A stretch of DNA of 64,000 bases, taken from an uncultured Pseudomonas sp. (lineage in GTDB: Bacteria; Pseudomonadota; Gammaproteobacteria; Pseudomonadales; Pseudomonadaceae). The notes under the pieces were generated by a model. The model worked only from the letters and a program-made list of their open reading frames with translations, had not been told where the DNA came from and ran no database searches. Positions 8,805-17,177 of the stretch are shown here, piece by piece; within the stretch, counting starts at the first letter, position 1, and each line of letters begins with the position of its first letter. Where the stretch lies: the NCBI RefSeq assembly GCF_913774235.1, contig NZ_CAJYDW010000005.1:124001-188000 (forward strand). The letters are read 5' to 3'. The translations under genes were made by a program, and so were the position numbers.

Positions 8805-9824
8805 ATGAATACCCTCGACCTGACCCGACAGCGCGTGGTGGTGCAGTCACCGCTGCGCCGCCTGCTGCACGACTATCCCGGCGTGGCCAGCATCGCGCTG
8901 TTCTTCGCCCTCTGCTGCCTGCTGTTCGCGCTGGTGACCGACAACTTCTTAAGCAGCGGCAACCTGCTCAACGTCATTCGCCAGAACGCGCCCTTGCTGA
9001 TCGTGGCCGTGGCCATGACCCTGGTGGTGACCACCGGTGGCATCGACCTGTCGGTCGGTTCCACCCTGGCCCTGGTGGGTGCCCTGGCCGCCCTCGGCCT
9101 CAACACCTGGCAGCTGCCCTGGCCGGTGGTGCTGGCCGGCGGCCTGCTGGTGGGGGCGCTGATCGGCGCGCTGAACGGCTACTTCATCGCCTACGCGGGA
9201 ATCCCGGCGTTCATCGTGACCCTGGCGACCCTGACCATCATTCGCGGCCTGGCGCTGCTCATCACCCAGGGCTACTCCATTCCGGTTCCCCGTGAACTCG
9301 GCGCCTTTCTCGCGCTCGGTCGCGGCTGGGTGCTGGGACTGCCGCTGGCGGTATGGCTCGCGCTCTTCGCGGTGCTAGGCGGCATGCTGCTGCTGGGCAG
9401 GATGCGCTTCGGCCGCTATCTCACGGGGATCGGCGCCAATGCCGAAAGTGTCCGCCGGGCAGGGGTGAATACCCGCGGCGTGCTGCTGCGCGTCTACGTC
9501 CTGAGCGGCATGGCGGCGGCGCTGGCCGGGATGATCGTGACGGCACGACTAGGCAGTGGCTCCTCCAACCAGGGGGAGGGCTTCGAGCTGGAGGTCATCG
9601 CGGCGGTGGTGCTGGGCAGCACCAGCCTGTTCGGCGGCTTCGGTACCATCCTTGGCACCCTGCTGGGCGTGCTGACCATGGCGGTGATCAAGAACGGCCT
9701 GATCCTCGCCCATGTGTCGCCCTTCTATACCCAGATCGCCACGGGGGCCATCGTGCTGCTGGCCATCTGGCTGAACACCCGCATCCTCAAGACCGGCCGC
9801 CCGCTGGGGAGGGTAGGCGGATGA
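8805..9824 (+). CDS. Ribose-type ABC transporter, permease
   Basis: A 339-aa inner-membrane permease of the BPD_transp_2 (RbsC) family. After a short cytoplasmic N-terminus come about nine hydrophobic segments, with the family signatures TGGIDLSVGSTLALVGAL near residue 80 and NAESVRRAGVNTR near 220, then an EVIAAVVLGSTSLFGGFGT segment. It is encoded 13 bases after the ATPase gene with a GGAGG ribosome binding site, and its TGA overlaps the next start (ATGA), so the hydrolase is translationally coupled to transport. Confidence 0.93.
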   Translation: MNTLDLTRQRVVVQSPLRRLLHDYPGVASIALFFALCCLLFALVTDNFLSSGNLLNVIRQNAPLLIVAVAMTLVVTTGGIDLSVGSTLALVGALAALGLNTWQLPWPVVLAGGLLVGALIGALNGYFIAYAGIPAFIVTLATLTIIRGLALLITQGYSIPVPRELGAFLALGRGWVLGLPLAVWLALFAVLGGMLLLGRMRFGRYLTGIGANAESVRRAGVNTRGVLLRVYVLSGMAAALAGMIVTARLGSGSSNQGEGFELEVIAAVVLGSTSLFGGFGTILGTLLGVLTMAVIKNGLILAHVSPFYTQIATGAIVLLAIWLNTRILKTGRPLGRVGG

Positions 9825-10906
9825 GTCTGTTTCGCCATCCCGAGCCGCTTCCGGTCGGGGTCGACAGCGGCCATGCCATGACGGTGCTTGGCCCGCTGCC
9901 GGTGGACCGGTTGGGCGTGACCCTGATGCACGAGCACATCCTGCTCGACGCCTCCGGCAAATGGGTGCCACCCCGTTGCTGCGGCGAGCGACACCTGGCC
10001 GAGCAGCCGGTGAGCATCGAACTGCTCGGCGAGCTGCATATGAATCCGCTGGTGAGCCGCGATAATTGCCAGCTGTTCGACGTGGAGCTGGCCTGCGCCG
10101 AGCTGCTGAAATATCGCGCCCTGGGCGGGGAGACGGTGGTCGATCCCACCAACCTCGGCATCGGTCGCGATCCCCAGGCGCTGCAGCGCATCGCGCGGCT
10201 CACGGGTCTCAACATCATCATGGGCGCCGGTTTCTACCTGGAGCCCTCGCACCCGGCCTATGTCAGGGAGCGCTCGGTGGAGGAACTCACCGCCCAGATC
10301 GTCCACGACGTGGGCGGAGCGGCGGAAAAGCCGGAGGTCATCGCCGGCCTGATCGGCGAGATCGGGGTGTCGGCCGCCTTTACCGCCAGCGAGGAAAAAT
10401 CCCTGCGCGCCGCCGCCCGGGCCAGCGGCCTCACCGGGGTGCCCCTGGCGGTCCATCTGCCCGGCTGGGAGCGTTTGGGCCACCGGGTGCTGGACATCGC
10501 CGCCGCCGAGGGCGCCGACCTGCACCACGTGGTGCTCTGCCACATGAATCCCAGTCATCGCGACCTCGACTACCAGCACGGACTCGCGGAGCGGGGCGCC
10601 TTCCTCGAATACGACATGATCGGCATGGGCTACTACTTTGCCGACGAGGCCGCCCAGTCGCCGTCCGACGAAGACAACGCCCGCGCCCTCGTCGGTCTGC
10701 TGGAGGCCGGCTACGGCGAGCGCCTGCTGCTGTCCCAGGACGTCTTTCTCAAGACCATGCTCACCCGCTACGGCGGCCACGGCTATGGCTACCTGCTCAA
10801 GCACTTCGTCCCGCGTCTGCGCCGCCACGGCGTCACGGGGGCGCAACTGGAAACCCTGCTGATCGACAACCCGCGCCGCGTCTTCCAGCGCGTTCGATCG
10901 GCCTAA
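9821..10906 (+). CDS. Phosphotriesterase-family (PTE/PHP-like) metal-dependent hydrolase
   Basis: A 361-aa amidohydrolase-superfamily protein. Metal-binding positions of the PTE family are visible: the first HxH (LMHEHILLD), a bridging acidic residue in LIGEIGVS (Glu, as in E. coli PHP, rather than carboxylated Lys), two later histidines (LAVHLPGWE and VVLCHMNPSH) and the final Asp (LLSQDVFLK). The family includes phosphotriesterases, lactonases and N-acyl amidases, so the reaction is open. The start is the ATG at 9821, inside the stop of the permease. Coupling to a sugar-type importer and a downstream M20 peptidase favours a lactone or amide substrate over an organophosphate; that is inference. 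Confidence 0.88.
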   Translation: MSLFRHPEPLPVGVDSGHAMTVLGPLPVDRLGVTLMHEHILLDASGKWVPPRCCGERHLAEQPVSIELLGELHMNPLVSRDNCQLFDVELACAELLKYRALGGETVVDPTNLGIGRDPQALQRIARLTGLNIIMGAGFYLEPSHPAYVRERSVEELTAQIVHDVGGAAEKPEVIAGLIGEIGVSAAFTASEEKSLRAAARASGLTGVPLAVHLPGWERLGHRVLDIAAAEGADLHHVVLCHMNPSHRDLDYQHGLAERGAFLEYDMIGMGYYFADEAAQSPSDEDNARALVGLLEAGYGERLLLSQDVFLKTMLTRYGGHGYGYLLKHFVPRLRRHGVTGAQLETLLIDNPRRVFQRVRSA

Positions 10907-10927
10907 AGTCCCGCAACCGGAGAACCT

Positions 10928-11683
10928 ATGAAACAGTCCGTTCTGCTCGCTGGCGAATCCTGGGTCAGCACCGCGACCCATATCAAGGGCTTCGACCAGT
11001 TCGCCTCCGTCACCGCCCACAATGGCGCCCAGCGCCTGCTGACCGCACTGGCCGACAGCGACTATGCCGTCACCCAGATGTGCGCCGACCAGGCGCAAAC
11101 CGAGTTTCCGGCGACGCTGGAGGCCCTGCGCGACTACCAGGTGATCATCCTGTCGGATATCGGTGCCAACAGCCTGTTGCTGCATCCGGATACCTGGCTG
11201 CGCAGCCGCCGCACGCCGAATCGCCTGACGGCGCTGCGCGAGTACGTGCTGCAGGGTGGCGCGCTCATGATGGTCGGTGGCTACTACAGCTTCCAGGGCA
11301 TCAACGGGGGTGCCCGTTATCGCGGCACGGCGGTGGAAGAGGTGCTGCCGGTGCGTTGCCTGCCCTATGACGACCGCATCGAGGTGCCCGAGGGCTTCAC
11401 GCCAGAGGTGCACGGCGAGCATGAGTTGCTGCGTGGCCTGCCGCAGGACTGGTCCTATCTGCTGGGCTACAACGAGGTGGAATTGCATCCGGACGCCCAG
11501 CTCGTGGCGAGCGTCGCGGGCAGCGGTCATCCACTGCTGGCGACCCGGGAAGTTGGCCAGGGGCGTACCCTGGTCTGGACCAGCGACATGTCGATGCACT
11601 GGATGCCCGACGACTTCCTGGCCGGCGATGCCTATCGGCGCTTCTGGCTCAACTGCCTGGACTGGCTCTCGAGGCGCGCCTGA
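10928..11683 (+). CDS. Glutamine amidotransferase-like (GATase1-like) cytoplasmic protein
   Basis: A 251-aa protein resembling the putative glutamine amidotransferase domain family (class I GATase fold, ThuA-like). Visible parts are the N-terminal strand SVLLAGESWVST, a mid-region VIILSDIGANSLLLHPDT, the glycine-rich YVLQGGALMMVGGYYSFQGI, and a C-terminal RTLVWTSDMSMHWMPDDF. The usual GATase cysteine elbow (GxCxG) is not seen where the YYSFQG segment lies, so glutaminase activity is doubtful. It has its own GGAG ribosome binding site and is 21 bases after the hydrolase gene. A role as partner or carbohydrate-processing enzyme in the same pathway is inferred from context only. Confidence 0.75.
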   Translation: MKQSVLLAGESWVSTATHIKGFDQFASVTAHNGAQRLLTALADSDYAVTQMCADQAQTEFPATLEALRDYQVIILSDIGANSLLLHPDTWLRSRRTPNRLTALREYVLQGGALMMVGGYYSFQGINGGARYRGTAVEEVLPVRCLPYDDRIEVPEGFTPEVHGEHELLRGLPQDWSYLLGYNEVELHPDAQLVASVAGSGHPLLATREVGQGRTLVWTSDMSMHWMPDDFLAGDAYRRFWLNCLDWLSRRA

Positions 11684-11711
11684 TCACCCGTAGTCCGACT
11701 GGAGATCCCCC

Positions 11712-12842
11712 ATGCTCGACGATCCTTTGGCCCTGACCCGAGCGCTGCTGGGGTTTCCCACGCTCAATCCGCCGGGCGATGAAGAAGCCTGCGCGCGGTT
11801 CCTGGTCACGACGCTTCGCGAGGCGGGCTTCCACTGCGAGTTGCAGCATTTCGGCGAACGACGTTGCAACCTGGTGGCCTGGCTACCGGGGCGCGGGGCC
11901 GGCAAGCCGCTGGGCTTTACCGGGCACCTGGATGTGGTGCCCCTGGGCAATGGCACCTGGCGCCACGGGCCCTTCGCCGGCGAGGTGGCCGAAGGGCGCC
12001 TCTATGGTCGCGGCGCCAGCGACATGAAGGCGGGCATCTCCGCCTTCATCGTCGCCTGCCAGCGCAATCGCGAGGTCATCGCCCAGGGGCCTGGCGTCCG
12101 ATTGCTGCTCACCGGCGGTGAGGAAACCGGCTGTGACGGCGCCCGGGCGCTGTGCCGGGACGCACCGCACCTGCTTGGCGAACTGGGCGCGCTGCTGGTG
12201 GGCGAGCCAACCGCCAATCGGCCGGTACTGGGGCACAAGGGGGCCTTCTGGCTCCGCTGCACGGCCCATGGCCGCACTGCCCACGGCGCCATGCCCGAGG
12301 AGGGGGAGAACGCCATCTACCGCCTGGCCGAGGCCATTGGCCAGGCGCGTACCTTCGCCGTCGGGCCGGCGCATCCACTCATGCGCCAACCCACGCTCAA
12401 TGTGGGAACCGTCAGCGGTGGGCTGAACATCAATTCGGTGCCGGATCGTGCCGCCTTCACCCTCGATCTGCGGACCGCACCGAACCTGGACCATGCCGAC
12501 ATCCAGCGACGACTGGCCGAGCACCTGGGCAGCGATCTGGAGCTGGAGGTCCTGGTGGATCTGCCCGGTGTCTGCGCCGATGCCGGCGACGCCTGGGTGC
12601 GGCAGGTCTTCGAGCGCTGCGCCACCCTGCATGGCGAGGCGCTGCCCGCCAGCGTGGTGCCTTACTTCACCGATGCCGCCGTGCTGCTGCCCGCGCTGAA
12701 GGATCCGCCCACCCTGATCCTGGGGCCGGGCGAGCCGAGCATGGCGCACAAGGTGGACGAATACTGCGAGGTGCAGCGACTGGAGGAGGGCACCGCGCTC
12801 TATGGGCAGTTGCTCCGGGACTGGATGCTCGCCGCAGGCTAG
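11712..12842 (+). CDS. M20-family metallopeptidase / deacylase (ArgE/DapE type)
   Basis: A 376-aa di-zinc hydrolase. The M20 metal ligands and catalytic residues appear in order: GHLDVVP (His and catalytic Asp), GRGASDMKAG (bridging Asp), TGGEETGCDG (catalytic and metal Glu), VGEPT (Glu) and a C-terminal AHKVDEYC (His). The insert between residues 180 and 290 is the dimerisation domain (AHGRTAHGAMPEEGENAI). The family removes N-acyl groups or cleaves small peptides; the likely substrate is whatever the upstream importer brings in. It is the last gene of the cassette and its TAG overlaps the convergent fepC stop by four bases (CTAG). Confidence 0.9.
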   Translation: MLDDPLALTRALLGFPTLNPPGDEEACARFLVTTLREAGFHCELQHFGERRCNLVAWLPGRGAGKPLGFTGHLDVVPLGNGTWRHGPFAGEVAEGRLYGRGASDMKAGISAFIVACQRNREVIAQGPGVRLLLTGGEETGCDGARALCRDAPHLLGELGALLVGEPTANRPVLGHKGAFWLRCTAHGRTAHGAMPEEGENAIYRLAEAIGQARTFAVGPAHPLMRQPTLNVGTVSGGLNINSVPDRAAFTLDLRTAPNLDHADIQRRLAEHLGSDLELEVLVDLPGVCADAGDAWVRQVFERCATLHGEALPASVVPYFTDAAVLLPALKDPPTLILGPGEPSMAHKVDEYCEVQRLEEGTALYGQLLRDWMLAAG

Positions 12843-13636
12843 CGCCGCGCCAGGGGCACCACCATGGGTGTCCCAGCCACCGGGTCGTCGATGATCAGGC
12901 AGTCCAGGTCGTAGACGGCCTTGATCAGTGCCGGGGTGATGACGTCGCGCGGGCGGCCGGTGGCCAGTACCTTACCGTCGCGCATGGCCACCAGGTGGGT
13001 GGCGTAGCGACAGGCGTGGTTGAGATCGTGCAGCACCATCACCAGGGTATGGCCCTGCTGGCGATTGAGGTCTTGCAGCAATTCCAGCAGATCGATCTGG
13101 TGGGTGATGTCGAGCCAGGTGGTGGGCTCGTCGAGCAGCAGCAGCGGGGTTTCCTGGGCCAGGGCCATAGCGATCCATACGCGTTGGCGTTGGCCGCCGG
13201 AAAGGGTGTCCACCGCCCGGTCGGCCAGCTCGAAGACACCGGTGGCTTGCATGGCGTGGTTCACCGCGCGCTCGTCGTCGGCGCGCACGCCGCCGAACAG
13301 CGTCTGGTGCGGATAGCGCCCGCGGGCCACCAGATCGCGCACCGAGATGTCGCCCGGGGCCTGGGAGCTCTGCGGCAGCAGGCCCAGGCGGCGGGCCACC
13401 TCCTTGGTGCGATAGCTCTGGATCGCCTGGCCGTCCAGCCAGACCTGGCCGCTGCTGGGTGCCAGCAGCCGGCTCAGGGTGCGCAGCAGGGTCGACTTGC
13501 CGCAGCCGTTGGGGCCGATGATGACCGTCAGCTCGCCATCGGGGATGGTCAGCGAGAGGTCTTCGGCGATCAGCTTGTGGCCGTAGCCCAGGGTCAGGCG
13601 CTCGGCGTGCAGGCGCGAAGCGGGGGCGTCGTTCAT
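12839..13636 (-). CDS. fepC: Ferric enterobactin ABC transporter, ATP-binding protein
   Basis: A 265-aa FecE/FepC-type ATPase: Walker A GPNGCGKST near residue 38, signature LSGGQRQR near 142, Walker B PLLLLDEPTTWLD near 162 and switch His in VLHDLNHA. The ATG at 13636 overlaps the stop of fepG (ATGA), and the family-typical N-terminus (LHAERLTLGYGHKLIAEDLSL) begins just after it; a longer frame reading upstream is only fepG sequence out of frame. It is the third gene of the minus-strand fepD-fepG-fepC operon. Specificity for enterobactin is assigned from the surrounding cluster, since the family alone covers many siderophores and haem. Confidence 0.93.
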   Translation of the reverse strand: MNDAPASRLHAERLTLGYGHKLIAEDLSLTIPDGELTVIIGPNGCGKSTLLRTLSRLLAPSSGQVWLDGQAIQSYRTKEVARRLGLLPQSSQAPGDISVRDLVARGRYPHQTLFGGVRADDERAVNHAMQATGVFELADRAVDTLSGGQRQRVWIAMALAQETPLLLLDEPTTWLDITHQIDLLELLQDLNRQQGHTLVMVLHDLNHACRYATHLVAMRDGKVLATGRPRDVITPALIKAVYDLDCLIIDDPVAGTPMVVPLARR

Positions 13637-14631
13637 GAGCGGCGGGACTCCCAGATGAGTAGGCCGATCAGGTAGAGCCCACCCAGGCTCACCGTGACCA
13701 GGCCGACCGGCAGGACATAAGGCAGGAACAGGCGCTGGGCGACCAGATCCGCGCCCAGCAGCAGCACCGCGCCGGTAAGGGCTGCGGCCGGCAACGCCAG
13801 GCGCTGGGTGCCGGTCAGGCGACGGGCGATCTGCGGCGCGGCCAGGGCGATGAAGGAGATGGGGCCGGCCACCGCGGTGCCGGCGGCGGTGAGCACCACG
13901 CCCAGTCCCAGCAGCGACAACCGGGTGCGCTCCACCGGCACGCCCAGGGCGCAGGCGGTATCGTCGCCCATCTCCAGTAGGAACAGCCGGCGACTGAGCG
14001 CAAGGCTGGCCGCGCCTGCCAGCAGGATGAAGACCACCGCCGGCCAGGCCTTGGCCCAGGTGATACCGTTGAGCGAACCGGCACTCCACAGGCCGGCGCT
14101 TAAGGCGGCTTCCAGGGAGGCGTGGACGATCAGCCAGGTGTTGAGCGCCATCAACAGGGCGCGCACGCCGATGCCGACGATGATCAGGCGTAGCGTATCC
14201 ACGCCGCTGCCACGCCAGGTGAGGGCATAGACCAGGGCGGCGCTGAGCAGGCCGCCGATCAGCGCGGCGGTGGTGCTCCAGAGGATGCTGGCCTGGAACA
14301 GCACCAGGGCGACCAGCACACCGCTGTAGGCGCCGGTGTTGAAGCCCATGATGTCCGGGCTGCCGAGGGGATTGCGCAGCAGTGATTGGAACAGCGCGCC
14401 GCTCAGGCCCAGGGCGGCGCCGATCAGCAGTGCCAGGGCCACCCGCGGCAGTCGCCACTGGGTGACCACCAGTTCGATGCCGCGGGGTGCCTCGCCGAGC
14501 AGGGCGGCCAACACCTGGGCGGGACTCAGGGCCAGGCTGCCGCTGCCCAGGGCGAACAAGGCCAGCAGCAGGGCGCCGCCGAGTAGGGCGAGCAGCACGC
14601 CGGGCAGACGCAGGCGACCGGGGCGGTTCAT
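13633..14631 (-). CDS. fepG: Ferric enterobactin ABC transporter, permease
   Basis: A 332-aa FecCD-family inner-membrane permease with about nine to ten hydrophobic segments. Family signatures include LFQSLLRNPLGSPDIMGFNTGAY near residue 87, the cytoplasmic coupling segment ALGVPVERTRL near 230 and GPISFIALAAPQIARRLTG near 260. Its start overlaps the fepD stop and its stop overlaps the fepC start, so all three are translationally coupled. By position it corresponds to FepG, the partner of FepD in the heterodimeric channel; the two paralogues could be exchanged in name without changing the function. Confidence 0.92.
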   Translation of the reverse strand: MNRPGRLRLPGVLLALLGGALLLALFALGSGSLALSPAQVLAALLGEAPRGIELVVTQWRLPRVALALLIGAALGLSGALFQSLLRNPLGSPDIMGFNTGAYSGVLVALVLFQASILWSTTAALIGGLLSAALVYALTWRGSGVDTLRLIIVGIGVRALLMALNTWLIVHASLEAALSAGLWSAGSLNGITWAKAWPAVVFILLAGAASLALSRRLFLLEMGDDTACALGVPVERTRLSLLGLGVVLTAAGTAVAGPISFIALAAPQIARRLTGTQRLALPAAALTGAVLLLGADLVAQRLFLPYVLPVGLVTVSLGGLYLIGLLIWESRRS

Positions 14632-15623
14632 GCTCGACCTCCCTGGCGCTGACGGCGCGCCAGCCAGATCAGCAGGGGCGCGCCGAGGAAGGCAGTCACC
14701 ACCGAGACGCGCAGCTCATTGGTGACCAGCAGGCGGCCGACGATGTCGGCGGTCAGCAGCAAGCTGGGGGTGAACAGCAGGACGAAAGGCAGCAGCCAGC
14801 GATGGTCTTCGCCGATGGCCCAGCGACCCAGGTGTGGCACCATCAGGCCGACGAAGGCGATGGGACCGACTGCGGCCGCGGCGGCCCCGCAGAGCAGGGT
14901 GATGGCCAGCAGGCCGAGCAACTGGGCCTGGCGGACCCGGGTGCCGAGAGCCACAGCCAGATCGCTGCCCAGGCTCAGGGCATTGAGCGCTGGGGCCAGC
15001 AGCAGGGCGATGACCACGCCCCCCAGCACCGGCAGGCTGGCGCTGCGCAGCAGCTCGAGCTGACGCACGTCCAGGGAGCCGAATTGCCAGAATCTCAGCT
15101 GATCGTAGACCTGGGGATCGAGCAGGGCGATGCCCGAGCTGACCCCTTCGAGCATGGCACCCAGGGCCACCCCGACCAGCACCAGGCGCATCGGGTTGAA
15201 GCCGCCGCCACCGGCGATGCCGGCCAGCAGCACCACCAGGCTGGCCAGCAGGGCGCCGCCGAAGGCGAAGCCCAGGTACTGCTCGGGGCCGCTGGCACCG
15301 AACAGGGCGATGCCCAGCACCACGGCGAAACTGGCACCGGCATTGACGCCGAGGATGCCCGGGTCGGCCAGGGGATTGCGCGTCAGCGCCTGCATCAGGG
15401 TGCCGGCCACGCCCAGCGCCGCCCCAGCGAGCAGGCCGGCGAGGGTGCGCGGCAGCCGCGCTTCGCGCACGATCAGGCAGGCCGGCTCGCTGCAGCCCTG
15501 GCCCAGCGCCTGCCAGACATCGGCCAGCGGGATGGCGGTGGCGCCGAGCGCCAGGCTGGCAGCCATCACCAGGAGCAGCAGGACAGCGGCGCAGCCGAGT
15601 ATGAAGAGGCGGCGCCTGGTCAT
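14628..15623 (-). CDS. fepD: Ferric enterobactin ABC transporter, permease
   Basis: A 331-aa FecCD-family permease, first gene of the fepD-fepG-fepC operon. Visible motifs are LMQALTRNPLADPGILGVNAGAS near residue 85, the GSDLAVALGTRVRQAQ coupling segment near 225 and GPIAFVGLMVPHLGRW near 255. The ATG at 15623 (MTRRRLFIL, a basic cap before the first membrane helix) is preferred to an in-frame ATG at 15674, which adds 17 residues and lies within the divergent promoter region. The 126-base gap to entS contains a pair of direct repeats rather than a clear Fur box. Confidence 0.92.
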   Translation of the reverse strand: MTRRRLFILGCAAVLLLLVMAASLALGATAIPLADVWQALGQGCSEPACLIVREARLPRTLAGLLAGAALGVAGTLMQALTRNPLADPGILGVNAGASFAVVLGIALFGASGPEQYLGFAFGGALLASLVVLLAGIAGGGGFNPMRLVLVGVALGAMLEGVSSGIALLDPQVYDQLRFWQFGSLDVRQLELLRSASLPVLGGVVIALLLAPALNALSLGSDLAVALGTRVRQAQLLGLLAITLLCGAAAAAVGPIAFVGLMVPHLGRWAIGEDHRWLLPFVLLFTPSLLLTADIVGRLLVTNELRVSVVTAFLGAPLLIWLARRQRQGGRA

Positions 15624-15664
15624 CCGCGACGACCGACGGGGAGGGGAGTGGATGAGAACAAGGC

Positions 15665-15696
15665 GTATTAACACATGCTAGTCTGTATTACATGCT
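15665..15696. promoter_or_regulatory. Paired direct repeats in the fepD/entS divergent promoter region
   Basis: On the minus strand AGCATGTAATAC (15696-15685) is followed by AGCATGTGTTAATAC (15679-15665), nearly the same word repeated with about a 20-base start-to-start offset, two helical turns. Such spacing is typical of AraC-family activators, several of which control siderophore transport genes. No good Fur-box match was found in this gap. The assignment to a regulator class is inference. Confidence 0.4.
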
Positions 15697-15749
15697 AACA
15701 GCCTTGCCCCGGCGGCTCGATAGCGTCCCCTGTGTTTTTCCGGTGATTC

Positions 15750-16979
15750 ATGTCCAAGACGTCCTTCCTGCTCGACTTCGGCCTGCTCAGGTCCCATGCC
15801 GCCTTTCGCACCCTGTTCATCGCCCGGCTGGTCTCCGTGCTGTCTCTTGGCCTCCTGGCCGTGGCTATCCCCATCCAGGTCCAGGCGCTGACCGACTCGC
15901 CACTCAAGGTGGGGCTGGCGCTGACCATGGCCGGTATCGGCATGTTCGTCGGCCTGCTCACCGGTGGGGTACTGGCCGACCGTCTGGAACGGCGCCGGCT
16001 GATCCTGGCCGCGCGTTCCATCTGCGGGCTGGGCTTCATCGGCCTCGCGGTCAACGCCAGCCTGCCCGAGCCGTCGCTGACCGCCATCTACCTCTTGGCC
16101 CTGTGGGACGGCTTCTTTGGTGCCCTGAGCGTGACCGCGCTATTGGCGGTTACGCCCATCCTGGTGGGCCGGGAATCCATGGTGCAGGCCGGCGCTTTGA
16201 ACATGCTTAGCGTGCGGGTGGCGGCCATCGTCGCGCCGCCGCTGGGCACCCTGCTGATCGCCCAGAGCGGCGTGGCCTGGAACTACGGCCTGACCGCCTT
16301 TGGCGCCCTCATCACCCTGCTAGTGCTCTTGCGCCTGCCGCCGCTGCCCCCGCCGGAGCAGCCACGCGAAACGCCCTGGCAGGCCCTGGGCGGCGGCATC
16401 GCCTTCCTCTTCGAGAATCGCCTGCTGGGCGCCGTGGCCCTGGTCGGCGCCCTGGTCACCATGGCCAATGCGGTGCGGGTGCTCTATCCGTCGCTGGGCG
16501 AGGACTGGGGGCTGGATACCGGACACCTGGGCTGGCTCTATGCCGCCGCGCCCCTGGGGGCCGCGCTCGGCGCCCTGACCAGCGGCCGGCTGAACCAGGC
16601 GACCCGGCCGGGGCGGACCCTGCTGATGACCGCGGTAGCTACCTTCCTGGCCGTGGCGGTCTTCGCGTTGCTGCCCGGCTTCTGGCTGTCAGCGTTGTGC
16701 CTGGTGCTGTTCGGCTACCTGGGTGCGCTCAATTCCCTGGTGCAGTACGCGCTGATCCAGCAGCTCACTCCGGATCGCCTGCTCGGGCGCATCAATGCGC
16801 TGTGGACGGCGCAGAACATCGGCGGCGAGGCCATCGGCGCGGCGTTGTTCGGCGGCCTGGCCAGCCTGCTGCTGCCGGCGCAGGCCGCGCTGATCTTCGG
16901 CCTGGTCGCCATGCTGGTGGCCGCGCTGTGCTGGGCGCTGGCCAGTGGGCTGCGAAGGGCGGAAAGCCTGGGCGCTTGA
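15750..16979 (+). CDS. entS: Enterobactin exporter EntS (MFS)
   Basis: A 409-aa major facilitator with twelve predicted membrane helices. The N-terminus (KTSFLLDFGLLRSHAAFRTLFIARLVSVLSLGLL) closely resembles E. coli EntS, and the MFS loop-2 motif appears as GGVLADRLERRR near residue 72. It exports newly made enterobactin across the inner membrane. It is transcribed divergently from fepD, as in E. coli, and stands alone on its strand before the convergent fepB. The C-terminus has the expected second-half motif GRINALWTAQNIGGEAIG. Nothing unusual is visible. Confidence 0.93.
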   Translation: MSKTSFLLDFGLLRSHAAFRTLFIARLVSVLSLGLLAVAIPIQVQALTDSPLKVGLALTMAGIGMFVGLLTGGVLADRLERRRLILAARSICGLGFIGLAVNASLPEPSLTAIYLLALWDGFFGALSVTALLAVTPILVGRESMVQAGALNMLSVRVAAIVAPPLGTLLIAQSGVAWNYGLTAFGALITLLVLLRLPPLPPPEQPRETPWQALGGGIAFLFENRLLGAVALVGALVTMANAVRVLYPSLGEDWGLDTGHLGWLYAAAPLGAALGALTSGRLNQATRPGRTLLMTAVATFLAVAVFALLPGFWLSALCLVLFGYLGALNSLVQYALIQQLTPDRLLGRINALWTAQNIGGEAIGAALFGGLASLLLPAQAALIFGLVAMLVAALCWALASGLRRAESLGA

Positions 16980-17045
16980 TTCGCTCCGGTTTGCCCTGCG
17001 CAGCGTTTTCCACGGGACCATGGTGATGAGTGGTGAACAAGACCG

Positions 17046-17124
17046 ATCGCGGCCATGGGCCGCTCCTACAGGCTAGCCGGTACCTGTAGGAGCGGCCGCA
17101 TCGGCGGACCGCCATGGCCGTGAT
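17046..17124. repeat. 79-bp REP-like palindromic element, copy 1
   Basis: Contains CCGCTCCTACAGG and its complement CCTGTAGGAGCGG flanked by GCGGCCATGG/CCATGGCCG arms. The same 79-base element recurs at 23232-23310 and 38212-38290. It sits between the 3' ends of convergent entS and fepB, a common place for Pseudomonas REP/BIME-type elements. Confidence 0.8.
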
Positions 17125-17140
17125 GGCACCAAGCCGTAGT

Positions 17141-17166
17141 GTGGAAAACCGCGCAGCGTTTTCCAC
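17141..17166. repeat. GTGGAAAA-TTTTCCAC palindromic repeat
   Basis: A 26-base unit with 8-bp arms (GTGGAAAA, TTTTCCAC) around a GC-rich centre. An identical copy occurs at 28141-28166 and variants lie in the composite repeats at 23097-23122 and 37805-38180; a half copy (GCGCAGCGTTTTCCAC) lies near 16996. It ends 12 bases before the fepB stop codon and may act as a shared terminator-like hairpin. Confidence 0.65.
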
Positions 17167-17177
17167 GACTGCCCTGC

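Noticed and set aside
5687-12842. Organophosphate-degradation island
   Set aside because: The hydrolase has the bridging Glu of PHP-type members, not the Lys of true phosphotriesterases, and no phosphonate or phosphate genes are near.
15624-15749. Fur box between fepD and entS
   Set aside because: Read on both strands, no stretch approaches the 19-bp consensus as the two sites near fepB/entC do.
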